Assembly (NCBI RefSeq): GCF_964340395.1
Contig: NC_135565.1
Coordinates: forward strand, 15,926,209 to 15,990,208
Direction of reading: 5' to 3'
DNA: 64,000 nt
Origin: Glandiceps talaboti
Taxonomy: Eukaryota > Hemichordata > Enteropneusta > Spengelidae
Positions 41,284-52,400 of this stretch are shown piece by piece; positions within the stretch are counted from its first letter, which is position 1; the number at the start of each line of letters is the position of its first letter. The notes under the pieces are model-generated. The model did no database searches and was not told where the DNA came from. It worked only from the letters and a program-made list of their open reading frames with translations. A program made the position numbers and the translations under genes.

Positions 41284-41694
41284 TTATTCAGTAATATTGA
41301 TTTTGCAATTTGTCTGATGGCAATCGATTTCCATCGGATGTACAGTCAAGAAATGTATACAATTTACTGTTAAACAACTTTTGTAGCTCCTCTCCCCTCT
41401 CCTGTCAAAAATGTTAAGACCCGCCAATTGAAACTCACGAATTATTTGAGCCACCACTTCTGTCAATGTAGCTGTGACATCATATGTGATCTGATTTGGA
41501 GACAAATCTAAACCGAGAAGGGAGTCTTTCCATATACGCCATGCTCTGGTTTCAAGTACATATGTCATATGAACAGTGTTCTCGTTCACATGCATAATTG
41601 CAACTGGTGATTTATATGAAAACCTATTGCAATATGTAAGGACTTTGGAAACTTTTGTCACAATGGTCCCTCTGATTCCCACACAAATTCTCAC
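41284..41694 (-). CDS. Unidentified 136-codon minus-strand ORF
   Basis: The translation has a balanced composition, unlike the microsatellite ORFs. It includes VHMTYVLETRAWRIWKDSLL and TATLTEVVAQIIREFQLAGL, which read like an amphipathic globular protein. No family was recognised. The upstream end runs into the 42-bp minisatellite, so the N-terminal residues are doubtful. It could be a single exon, a gene fragment or chance. No paired splice sites were assigned. Confidence 0.25.
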   Translation of the reverse strand: MRICVGIRGTIVTKVSKVLTYCNRFSYKSPVAIMHVNENTVHMTYVLETRAWRIWKDSLLGLDLSPNQITYDVTATLTEVVAQIIREFQLAGLNIFDRRGERSYKSCLTVNCIHFLTVHPMEIDCHQTNCKINITE

Positions 41695-41890
41695 TTATTG
41701 ACCAGAGATCTATCTGATTCCCTCAAAAATTCGTACTTATTGACCAGAGGTCTTTCTGATTCCCACAAAAATTCTCACTTATTGATCAAAGGTCTTTCTG
41801 GGTCACACAAAATTAAAGTTCACACTTATTGGCTATTGGTTTCTCTAGTTCATACAAACGTTCTCACTTATTGGTCATTGATACTTAAAA
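41655..41890. repeat. 42-bp minisatellite
   Basis: Three good units of 42 bp starting near 41688, 41730 and 41772 (ATTCTCACTTATTGACCAGA...), with diverged units on both sides. Because 42 is a multiple of three, the plus strand stays open and reads as 14-residue repeats (LLTRGLSDSHKNS). I take this as a DNA repeat, not a protein. Confidence 0.8.
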
Positions 41891-41916
41891 CCTTAAGTAA
41901 CGCTCGTGCTAATTGA

Positions 41917-42990
41917 TCACTAGTTCTTCAGAGGTTCACTCAAGTCACTTTCCAGACTACAGTAAACAAACATTGCTACAAACAAACAAACAAACAAACA
42001 ACTTTGCGACATAACAGATATGTAAACCAATGGTAATTGTCCAGCCATTCCAATTACTACAAAAAGACATAAATGTGTAAGCTATCAGGTGTAATACCTC
42101 ATTTATTTATTTCCCGATACGTTAAGCCTATATAAAGACTACAGATTAACTAACTGTAACGCTACTTCAAGTAACCTTGTATTCAGAAGACGATGTACAT
42201 ACTTGAAATTAATACTGCTTTACGATATCATTAAAAAGAAGAAACACAGTTTTGAAATTTCCATAATTCAAGGCATAGTGGTGAACGACTTTGTTTTCAA
42301 GCGGAAAACTTGAGGTTTTGACTGGCTTTATAAATGGCATGCAGAAATTAGCCAGGATCACGTGTTTTAAAATTTGACTACCATTTCAGACGAATAAACA
42401 TATTATTTTCTTCGAATTTAATCACATTACTACTTTTTCTTGTAATTATTATGGCAACACATTGTTAGTATATTTATTTCATAGCTATGCAATACTTCCA
42501 TATCTGTTTGATACTGCCCACTTGACTATTTACCTCTTAATTAGTATTCCTGATGTAGTAAGCAAAACAACACATTTATTACAAGTTGTGTTTGTCCTTA
42601 TTCCCTGTAGTTTCTTTTTCTTTTTTCGAAATTATTTTTATGTTTACTTAAACGTGGGTTAGGTGAAGTCATATAACATTATCACAATCTGAATGTCACA
42701 TGATCACAATGTGACATTCACATGATCACAATGTCTTTTGTCAAGGGTCAAAGATGTTTTTGACATTCAGTTGTGTTTTGAAAAATATTTCCATTATCTA
42801 TAACCTTTTAATAGACCCTATTTATGCCATCTCCTATAGTTGTACCATCACTACCAATATCTATGTTTATCTTAGTAAAGGGTCACGTGACTTTGTCTCT
42901 TGTGGCAGTAGGTGTAGGTATCATTATCTTCGCTTGTCATTTCTAAAATTAAGACTGCTGTGGCTTTGATGGTAGTGCATCAGCATACTT
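41917..42990. other. Region downstream of the LIM gene
   Basis: 3' side of the minus-strand LIM gene. Minus-strand AATAAA signals (TTTATT on plus) occur near 42575 and 42472. A 9-bp perfect inverted repeat, AATGTCACA/TGTGACATT, sits at 42692-42718 with a 9-nt loop. No gene was seen. Confidence 0.45.
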
Positions 42991-43067
42991 CTAGTCTGTG
43001 TGGGTGAGTGCACCAGCTCCAAGACCATATCCTACCCCTTTAGGTCCAAAGCCCTTTCCATAACAGA
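42991..43067 (-). CDS. CSRP/MLP LIM gene: last exon of the second LIM module
   Basis: Starts after a CTTGTACAG acceptor, completes the last zinc ligand (CYGKGF...) and encodes GPKGVGYGLGAGALTHTD and TAG. This is the Gly-rich segment and C-terminus typical of CSRP family proteins. It joins the exon at 43664-43757 in phase 1. Confidence 0.88.
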
Positions 43068-43232
43068 CTGTACAAGAAAGAGTAAAGATATTGTAAAGGT
43101 GAGACATATATATATAAAGTAAAATTTTGATCTGACTCTTCAGTTCTAATGATCGTCGTGTGGCCTGGCATGAAATTCCGAGTAACGACTTCTTATTACC
43201 TCACTCTTACTACATAATGTGTGTATATCTCT

Positions 43233-43321
43233 GTTTGTTTGTTTGTCTGTCTATCTGTCTGTCTGTCTGTCTGACTGTATGTATGTATGTATGTATGTAT
43301 GTATGTATGTATGTATGTAGG
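43233..43321. repeat. (TGTC)n(GTAT)n tract in a LIM-gene intron
   Basis: Short TGTC/TGTT part, then about 11 GTAT units, inside the 596-nt last intron. It is opposite in orientation to the ATAC tract at 43540-43597. Confidence 0.95.
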
Positions 43322-43539
43322 TGTAAGTATATGCGCTTGTTGTTCTTTGAACTGCCGAATTTGTCAGCATAGTGTCAGATAATATTGAAGCGAGGTCATC
43401 ATAGGAAAGTGAAAGAAATGCTCATTCTTGTTTATACATAGCCCATCAACTACCTGGTCACACAATGTGCAGTTGTACAGTATCACAGGGATCCAGCTTT
43501 CATTTGCTGTGTTGTCTACCACAATGACAAACTAAACTA

Positions 43540-43597
43540 CATACACACATACATACATACATACATACATACATACATACATACATACATACATACA
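43540..43597. repeat. (ATAC)n tract in a LIM-gene intron
   Basis: About 13 ATAC units. It is the reverse complement of the GTAT tract 225 bp away in the same intron. Confidence 0.95.
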
Positions 43598-43663
43598 CAT
43601 TCTACAACACACATACATGGACATCAATACATAAACACACACACATTCTACATAAATACTTAC

Positions 43664-43757
43664 TTTTACAGAAGATTTCACCTTCCCTGTCACACACACT
43701 AGTAGAATCCAAGCTTTTGCTGCAGTAAGCACAGACAAAGCATTTCTTATGCCAAGA
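43664..43757 (-). CDS. CSRP/MLP LIM gene: middle exon of the second LIM module
   Basis: Follows CTACAG and ends in TGTAAAA|GTAAGT. It encodes [16 protein letters not shown] and continues to REGEIFCK. It supplies the HX2C ligands and the start of the second zinc finger (CX2CX2C spacing). Its phase fits both neighbouring exons (44946-45082 and 42991-43067). Confidence 0.9.
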
Positions 43758-44424
43758 CTGTAGGTAGTAGAAAATACAACAAGGAGATTGTAATAAGTTG
43801 ATCACAAAGTTATAAAATAATCATAGTACCTATAATATGGTCATCAAATTTGCATTAGACATACAGCTGTGTAACGATAGCCCAAAATGTAGAATAACAC
43901 TCGGCATCAGCACTGTATTGCTACGGGAAGGGAATGGTTGTTTAGAATAATGACCACCAATAATCTAATATTATACTAACAAACTTTAAGTCTAGAGGCT
44001 ATCAGTGGCTTCGAATATCTACTAACACTTAGCTCAATGAGGAGTTGAGATTAAATTCAAATTCAAATGAAGATATCCACACGGTCATTAACATCATGTC
44101 TATGTTAATCGTTCACACGATTCTAGCCAATCTTCAGTTAGTGTTTATTGGGACAGTTACATGATGTCCAAATATGGTATATTTGTCATACCAGGACGCT
44201 ACTTATACACTTCTTACATCATTCTAACAGTTTGGTGTTTACTCATTTGCATAAACAACTCTTGGTTCATGATTTCTCATTGAGCTAGACGAGGTGAAGA
44301 GAGATCTTGAGATTTGAAGCTATGGATAGCCTAGAATATAACAGACTGAGCTACAGTCTTCGAACAGCATTTCTCTAACAGCACTAATAGACAACAAATG
44401 ACTATTTATCAGTCTACAAGATCG

Positions 44425-44481
44425 CCATATATAGTCATGCTATTTTGCATATATGAATATTTATTTTAATTCCTTATATGG
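44425..44481. promoter_or_regulatory. Intronic CArG (SRF) pair
   Basis: CCTTATATGG at 44472-44481 fits the SRF consensus CC(A/T)6GG exactly. CCATATATAG at 44425-44434 is one base off. Both lie in the intron between the second-LIM exons. SRF control of CSRP genes is known in vertebrates; use here is inferred. Confidence 0.45.
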
Positions 44482-44754
44482 CGATCGGCTCGACTGTTTA
44501 TGTAGAGGGCGTAAGTTTTTAGGGGTCATGAATATTCAGTGTCTATCAAATGAATAATAATGTCTACTAAAGACCATGATGCAATTGTGTTCCACTGAAA
44601 GAACAATAGAAATTTAAATGAAAGTTTCAACTTGGTGTTTCCTGGCAATCGAGCGAAATTTATGGTATATGAACTTATGAAATGACTCGCCGGAAACCGA
44701 ACGTTTATGAAAGTACCTTTACTTCCTGGAGGGAAACTCCCCTTTAACAAATAA

Positions 44755-44962
44755 CAGATCAGATAACTGTACTTCCTGAGTTAGCAATAATAATATTACA
44801 GAACCAATCAGCTGACAGTACTTACTGAGTTAGTCATAACAGTACTCATTAGCTAAGAACCAATCAGCTGACAGTACTTGCTGAGTTAACACCAATCATA
44901 TTACAGTACTCATTAACGAAGAACCAATCAGCTAACAGTACTTACCGAGTTAGCACCAATCA
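44755..44962 (-). repeat. Tandem copies of an exon/intron boundary (duplicated 5' splice sites)
   Basis: Four imperfect units (starts near 44755, 44801, 44857 and 44921; spacing about 48, 56 and 64 bp) share AACCAATCAGCT.ACAGTACTT..GAGTTA. The last unit contains the true donor of the second-LIM exon (GCTAACTCG|GTAAGTACTG read on minus). Read on minus, the neighbouring units show a GC-type donor, a good GTAAGT donor, and a lost one. Confidence 0.75.
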
Positions 44963-45082
44963 TCTTCTCAGCCTGATAGACTGAATGTCCACAGCGAGGA
45001 CACTTGTCAGCACCACCAAATTGGGATGGAGGCTCAGATGAGACATCAGCATGAGTGTAAGCTTCAGCAATTGCTGGTCCAG
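44946..45082 (-). CDS. CSRP/MLP LIM gene: linker and start of the second LIM module
   Basis: Encodes a linker (GPAIAEAYTHADVSSEPPSQ) and FGGADKCPRCGHSVYQAEKM..., the first CX2C of a LIM domain with the FGG motif normal in CSRPs. The donor is S|GTAAGT, phase 0. The acceptor is probably the AG just before 45082, requiring a phase-1 upstream exon. That upstream junction is not resolved, because the first-LIM exon at 48064-48239 ends in a stop. Confidence 0.82.
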
Positions 45083-45713
45083 CTCTTAAAGCACAAGAAG
45101 AATTCAAATTATTATTAATACAAGTCAAAATTGGTTTGTTTTGACTCAGTAAACAGCTGATTGAATGCATTCAAATAGATGATGATTGGTAAGTCTATTC
45201 GTGAGAAAAATGATACAAGTTACTATTTTGTGAGACACACACATTTCTTCCAATTGCCAAACAAAAATGATTGGTTATGAAATATGAACGGTTATATTGC
45301 AAAAGCTAGTGTTAACCAGATGTGAACTCACAGGTCTTCAATAGGTTAGTTTCTCAAAGAGAAGATTTATTTGGGAAAATAATCTAATTAAAATGATAAC
45401 CATTCCAATTGCTAAACACTCATTTCGCTCAAAAATGCATTTTCACGTTTTGGTTTAAATCAAAATGCAAGAACCTAACATTTCCACTATTTGATTTCAT
45501 TTCAGCCAGCCGTTTATTGAGAAAATTATATTCAAAAATGTAATCGTATCAAGATGCTAATAACGTAAAATAAACACCATGCAAATATAGGTGATTAATA
45601 TGCACGCATTTCGTTCCATAGCTCATCGGTTCTAGACATAACCAATTGGATGTTTCTTGCGATAATGATAACACACACGAATGGACAGACATACAGGCAT
45701 ATACTGAGACATA

Positions 45714-45773
45714 AAAACAAACAAACAAACAAACAAACACACAGACACAGACACACACACACACACACATACA

Positions 45774-45807
<34 letters not shown>

Positions 45808-45892
45808 CATACATACATACATACATACATACATACATACATACATACATACATACATACACACACATACACACACACAAACAAACAAACAA

Positions 45893-45971
<79 letters not shown>

Positions 45972-46220
45972 CAAATACATAAAGTACATACGTGAACGTA
46001 AGGACAGACAAACAGTACGCACGCACGCACACACACACACACACAAACAAACAAACACAAACACAAACAAACAAACAAACAAACAAACAAACATACATAC
46101 ATACATACATACATACATACATACATACATACATACATACATACATACATACATACATACATACATACATACACACACACACATACATACATACATACAT
46201 ACATGCAAACATACATACAT

Positions 46221-46290
<70 letters not shown>

Positions 46291-46291
46291 T
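45714..46291. repeat. Large compound CAAA/CACA/CATA/CAGA microsatellite
   Basis: About 580 bp of tetranucleotide blocks in the intron between the two LIM modules, broken only at about 45979-46016. Long frames on both strands (up to 280 codons) come from units without stops and are not genes. Confidence 0.97.
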
Positions 46292-48063
46292 GGAATAGGC
46301 ATAACATACGCGAACGCACCGAAGAGGGTTGATTGCCATGTACGCGTTCACCGATGAGGCCATTTGTCACAAGATGGTCGCATTTACCCACGTCAAATGT
46401 ATTTGTAAGAAAAAAAGAGGAGAACTTGGGTTCGGGTTAGAATTGACACACGTTTCAAACACTTGAATCAAAGTCGGGTCGGGGTATTGTGGGGTTAGAA
46501 ATAACACACGCTCACAATTGTATCAAAGTATAAAAGTCTTGTAATTAAAACACACACAAGCGCAAATGAAAATAAATTACAGAAAGTCTCTTAAATAAGT
46601 ATTATAAAATATTCTGCACTACTATAAGTTAATTGAATGGTGATGACCGGTTCTACTGAGTTCACTTTAAAGTAACGTAACTAAAATGTCACTGTCTTGG
46701 TATTATCTGACAATCTCCAACAGTAGTTCAACATACACACTTCGTTGAACAGTGTCCCCGCACGTGGAATGACATGGACGGGTGAGTTGCTGATTTGTAG
46801 GACTGCACTGCTGCTCCATAGAACACTTACTGGCACAATAATGTGATGGCTGACATTTGTGACTCAACCTTAAGTCGCTGATGAATGACGTCGATGCATA
46901 TGTTTAGTGCATGACAAAAAATAATGTCCTTGTTCGTCCTTATCATAGATTTTCCAATCTCAAAATGACGTCATTATCCTGTCCAGACGGGGTCATTCTT
47001 ATAGCAAACAGCTCCATTTGTTCATCAGCCGGTAAAGAACACAGTTACAGTCCGCATTTATACTAAATTTTTACCGTTCAATTGCGTCACCAGATCACGT
47101 CTAAGTTGTAAACACAAGATGTTTTGATACCTAATATGCAAATTATACATGTTGACTTGAGTTTTCCAAATCTTGAATGATCCAGGGATTCCTCAGTGCC
47201 ATCAGAAAGATATCGTGGTAGGAATTCCTTGATTACTCAAGATAGCTGTTTACCGGTCATCACCATTCTTAAAGGCCATTATAAGCCTGTCCACTGACTG
47301 AATCTGTGACTCCACTACACTCGTTCACTATGATAAAATAGTAACTGAGTGTAGACAGTCACATGTTCCTCCCGTAGACATGCTAAAGGACATGTGACTC
47401 TCAGTTCGTTTTGGGTGACAACTAAATGATCGGTGTAAGTTCCTTGTACTAATGACCCCTACAAAATCACTCTGCTTTTCAAGACGGAATAGTTGGACAC
47501 TTTTTGTCTTGAGTGATTTTGTGCAAGTGCACTTCAGTTAAAACATGGGAAATCAAACTTTTCTTAGTAATATACATTTCTCTTGAAAATGTAAGATACA
47601 GATCAAATTCACTTAAAGCAGTTTAGTTACTAAAGATCTTTCAAATATACAATTTGATTTTTTTACTCCAAATGTTCTATTTACATTGTTTCAACCGAAC
47701 TACGACTCAGTAGGTATTCGTAGAAGACACAGACCCCAAAACGAAATGTGCGTGAAGGCATACAGGTTTTAAGTTATTTGACAGAAACGGCTATCTCAAA
47801 GGGATCCAGTTCTAGACAGTTGTACCATACTTCTGTTACATGACCTCTGTTATGTGCGCAAAATAGCTTGGTTATAGCATACGGCTTTGGTAGCCAAAGT
47901 TGTGTAAAGTGATATGCGGACCAAAACGATTCATGTATATATGTCCCATGTTCTGTATCACCTTTGCACAAGATTTGATAGAAATCAGCCATACTCAAAT
48001 ACTACACAGTGTCTGTGATGTGCAAGGAATGGCTTGATTTCTTGAAGGTCAGATAACTTTGAC
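46292..48063. other. LIM-gene intron or inter-isoform DNA
   Basis: DNA between the short-form stop and the microsatellite. It probably holds the 3' UTR of the single-LIM transcript just below 48064. No exon with LIM features was found, so the linker junction of the long form remains open. Confidence 0.45.
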
Positions 48064-48239
48064 CTACTGTTTGACGGGTTTGTTGCCAAGATGTTCTCCA
48101 GCATCCATACTCAGGCAACCAGCTCCACCACCATAGCCGTACCCCTTAGGTCCATGAACCTTACCATAGCAACTCTTACAGTAGATTTCACCTTCATGTT
48201 CAGCCAGGGTAGTGGAATCAAGGCCTTTGCTACATAGAG
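48064..48239 (-). CDS. CSRP/MLP LIM gene: second half of LIM1 and stop (short form)
   Basis: Starts after CTATTTCAG in phase 1 and encodes [26 protein letters not shown]..., then the Gly-rich [20 protein letters not shown], ending KPVKQ and TAG. With 49558-49672 it gives a 96-residue single-LIM protein, close in size and ending to the single-LIM MLPs of protostomes (Drosophila Mlp60A type). These bind actin and alpha-actinin at the Z-disc or act in the nucleus. The exon is the natural end of a short isoform. A long isoform would have to skip this stop by an internal donor or an unseen exon. Confidence 0.9.
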
Positions 48240-49557
48240 CTGAAATAGAGCATAATTAAAAGAATGGCGTCACTAAACTTTTTTAAATGAGAATATTGTG
48301 AACAATTTTCTTTTGTAAAATGATATATAAATGATTTATTTACAACAAACTGTACACCTTCATCACAAGAAAATGACATCACGGGCATTGTAATCCTTTA
48401 AACTGAGTGCGTTACCTCATTTCTAGCTAGCAGCCTTTGCAATTACATCATTTCCGGTATTTGTTCTCAATTGGGTTTGAGGTGTGGACGTGAAAATGTA
48501 CATGCAAATTACGTATATGCGGGAGTGTGGCTAACGATACAGAATATCACAGAGAACTTGGCCGCCTGTCGATAACATATGCTCCAAAAATGGAGATGAA
48601 TATTCATCGTATCATTCACTGAACATAAATATCTTTATTAGAAATGTGAAAGTCACATACGGGGATTTATATTTTCGCTGTGTATAACAAATTTATATTA
48701 ATATCAAAACTATTTTGGTGCTAATGTGGCTTGGTTGTCACTTTTCACAAGAAAATACACCAATCAAATGAATTTGTTAGCCTTTTTTTGTTTGTCAGTT
48801 ATTATCCCTGGAGAAAGCCTCGCTGCTGATATGTGCTATAGGTTTGGCTTGCTTCATTTACGACAAAACGGCGTATAACATTTAATGTCATTGAATCAGT
48901 AAACGTGTGTTATTCAATTAGCAGAACAAGTCATTTACGACATTTAAAACCAAAGATACGCAGGACAAAATATTTTTGTGGAAAAACTCTGTGTCCAGCC
49001 ATGGTTAGGTTTATCTGCTACCTCAACCTATTCCTACCGCTGGCTGCGCTATGCACCAGGCGAACTATTCCTTGGCGACCTGGGCTTAGTGCATGACAGC
49101 GCAGTCGGTGATAAGAATGGGAACGAGGTTGAGTTTAAATCATGACTGTGAAGTACATATCGACTCCATGGCATAACGAATGTTAAAAATCTATTGAAAT
49201 CATCACTCGGTCCATCATGTGTATGTCCGTGTACGAGGATAGTAATGTGATTCTCGGTACCTACGTGGTATGTATGCCATAGGGGCACGTAGTATTTCTT
49301 AGATTGTTATTTTTCCTTGTCTACAGGCTAAATATAATAATGTTTGACTTGAATGTACTCCCCCTGCCTTTAACATATATTGATACATTTGTAGCAGCAG
49401 GATTCGTGTGATATTTTCCTTAAAAACGACGATCTATAATACGTGTCCTTGTGATGTATGCCAAGCGTCCACCAAGCGCATTGGTCCTGAACCCGCCCTA
49501 GACTTATAAATTGTTTGCCATGGCAACCATTGCGTTCCAAAATACTGTATCACTCAC
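48240..49557. other. LIM-gene intron 2
   Basis: GT-AG intron (donor TGTG|GTGAGT at 49558/49557, acceptor before 48239). CTACCGCTGGCTGCGCT at about 49036 pairs imperfectly with GACAGCGCAGTCGGTGATAA at about 49095; a related sequence occurs near 51445. Nothing coding was seen. Confidence 0.6.
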
Positions 49558-49684
49558 CACAGGTAAAGCAGCCAAGTTTATGCCAGCTCTGTCCAGCACC
49601 GATTTTCTCCTCAGCCTGGTAGACCGACTTGCCACATCGTGGGCACTTAGGGGCTCCTCCAAATTTTGGCATAATGAGCTTTAC
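49558..49684 (-). CDS. CSRP/MLP LIM gene: start codon and first half of LIM1
   Basis: The exon starts after TTCCGCAG. ATG at 49672 opens [20 protein letters not shown]..., the standard CSRP N-terminus. Zinc ligands are C10, C13, H31, C35 and then C38 and C41. H31 and C35 are separated by three residues (HKLGC) rather than the usual two. The 12 nt before the ATG (encoding VKLI) are in frame and continue upstream into the exon at 57932. Donor TGTG|GTGAGT, phase 1. Confidence 0.92.
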
Positions 49685-51917
49685 CTGCGGAACTAGAAAG
49701 AAGAACAAAACAAAACAGACTTACAACCCATACAACTTAAAATATCGTAGTATATATCAAGTCACTCTCATCCTAGCTGTAAAATGACTATGGTCTTGAT
49801 TTGTTTGCAATAGTATTCATCTTTCATTTCACTTTTTTATTTTCTGTAGGGGTTTGCGAAAAAATCGGAGAGGAAATAGTCACGGAGCGGAAAATCACTA
49901 GAGTAACTGGAGCTGGAGTAACCTTCATCCATTCATTGTCAGACGTATCCTTATAACCATGGTTGTTCTATCTTTATTTTTAGTAAAATACTATGTAATG
50001 CAACGATTTAAAAGTCTTTGAATTTGTCTTCTTTATTCCAATCTCAAACCACCTGTTGTTGCGTTCGAATTTATATATTTTTTTTAAAAAGACAGGGTAT
50101 GGCAAAAAAAATGTACACTTATATTTACACGTAACGTCTTTTGCCGGTAAGTGCGCAGTGCCGAAGACGTCATACCCTGTTCATTTGCATATTCGAGTGA
50201 TGTCACGCAGTATTGTATCAAAGTCGTCCATTTCTCATGAACTCAGTTGAAAGAAGGTGTGACTTTGATCAAATGATCGTGAGCATCGCAAGTGTTTGTT
50301 ATTATTTATATTTATTTCAAATACATGTATTCGGGTATTTGCATAAATCAGCATAGCTGGAAATTTGCATATGTATACAAAGATGATAAGGCCTAATAAA
50401 AAAAAGTTGTTTGCTTCCGGTTACCCAACCCCACCTAGTTTTTCACACCGACCCTAAACTATTTTTACGTATTTGCGAAAAAAAAAATCGCGAAAATCGT
50501 GTCATCTCGCAAGAAATAGTGGATGCGGAAACTGACATCAACTTAAAAAGACAATATAAAACTATTCTTCCAGTCTCTAATGGCTGTACATCTGATGAGT
50601 AGAAACCAATAACACAAAGACCGTATGGAAAACTACGGAAAAAACAACTATCTGAACTAGATACTCACATATGAAAAAAAAAATTAAAATAAAATAAAAA
50701 AATCTACCTACCCCACCTATTCTAAAATTTAATGTAATCGGAACCACACATTTTTTACGCCTAATTTGAATGAACATACAATGTTTGAAAATAATGAAAA
50801 CTTCGAATACAAGTAAACAAAGTCAACTAATTTATCCAAAAAAACGACTGGTATGTGTATCATGGTGGTACGTAACATTATCTTTATTAGAAACAAGTTA
50901 TGCAATCGTTGTCAAATACCATCCATTGAATCACAAGAATGTTTCTTAAAATATTTTCTTTTTTAAAATAGTGTCAATTGGGAAATTCGAATTCTTAGAA
51001 TTACGTGAATCACTGATTACTGCATATTCTGTAATTGATAGCTACGTATATCTAACAGTACTTTCAAAGTTGATCGCACTTTAAAGAGGTTAAAATTGAA
51101 AATACTAACACTTTGTTTTGTTTGCTATGTTTTCATATGAACAGTTTTCTGCATCATTCGCCTTACTCAAAAATGCATATATTAGTCGTTACCTGTTAAA
51201 CTTTCAAAACTACCCACCCCTGCTACCTAGACAAAATGTACACACATATTAATGACGTAATTAATCCATGCCTACAAAATACGTCACTCGGTTATTCGTT
51301 AGAATATATGCCAGAAATAAACAGTGACTGGGTAACGCTTACAACGAAAACGATATGAGTAGCTTTCCTTGCGAAATGTTAGAGTAGCCACGAACGTGAT
51401 GAAATCTTATACATGTAGTCTCGTTCTGTGCTGGTCAGTAATGTTAGGCTACAGCGCAGCCAGCGGTGAGAATGGGACATGAAAGTTTGACCAGGCTCGG
51501 AAGAACCATAAACTTTTAAAATGTGTGTTTGATTTATAAAAATCATGCTGTGATAGCTATATCTCCGACAAATATTCATAGCAGGATTTCATTCGAGTAT
51601 TTTTTTTTTGATGTGATTATTTTAATGTATGTTCACTGAATGTATACGACGTGAAATTGAGTTTTATGACGCGATTGTAACAAGCTGTAGTTTACAGATA
51701 GGCGCGCATGTTTTTTAGTAATGAGCCAACCGACAGAATACATATGTCATCGGCATAACTATGTGGGTAGCTTCGGACATGATATAGACGTATCAGACAC
51801 ACCATTAAAGTCAATAAATTACAGTGCTGCACGCTTCAACGGAATATTAGAAATGTAATTGATAGCCGAGTCCCTATCCTAAGTATTGTTATCATATTAT
51901 ATTCTGTAATACAAAAT

Positions 51918-52400
51918 AAGTACTGCCAAAACTATTTGGCGGAAAATTCTCGTTTTTGTATAAATTTTTGGTGCATTTATGATTTATTTTAGTCTGGTTT
52001 CGTAGAAATGGTCTTTATTGATTTAGTATTTCAATTTTTTACCTAAGAAACGACAGTATCAAAAAATACAAAAAAATCTAAGCACTTGTCCGCCAAAACT
52101 ATTCTGTCCATTTTTTGGTTTTCCGTAACTTTTTGGTGTATTCATTACCATTATTTTAGATTCATATCGTAGAAATTGTCTTTATTGATAAAAAGTTTTC
52201 AAAATTTGGTATAAAAACAGCCACGTCAATAAATGCGAAAAATCTTAACACTTATCCACTAAATGTGGTCGAAAATTGTTGTTTGCCTGTAAATACTTGG
52301 TGTATTTTTCCTTTGTTTTAGACTAGTTTCCTAGAAGTTACCTTCAATAATCAATTTACACCCAGATTTGTGTTTATAAACGATTACTTTCAAATAAAAT
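51918..52400. repeat. Divergent tandem repeat, period about 165 bp
   Basis: Three units starting near 51918, 52080 and 52247, each opening A.CACTT.TCC.C.AAA and containing TTTTTGGTG.ATT and a TTATTTTAG.....T.GTAGAA core. The units are strongly diverged, so the repeat is old. Confidence 0.65.

Noticed and set aside
45549-46391. 280-codon and other long minus-strand ORFs rich in Val-Cys-Met-Tyr-Leu-Ser
   Set aside because: They are translations of tetranucleotide arrays (CATA, CAGA, CAAA), whose units contain no stop in several frames; both strands are open, as expected for a microsatellite.
47774-47998. 74-codon minus-strand ORF as the missing linker exon of the LIM gene
   Set aside because: No Gly-rich or LIM residues, and no suitable phase-1 splice pair could be assigned.
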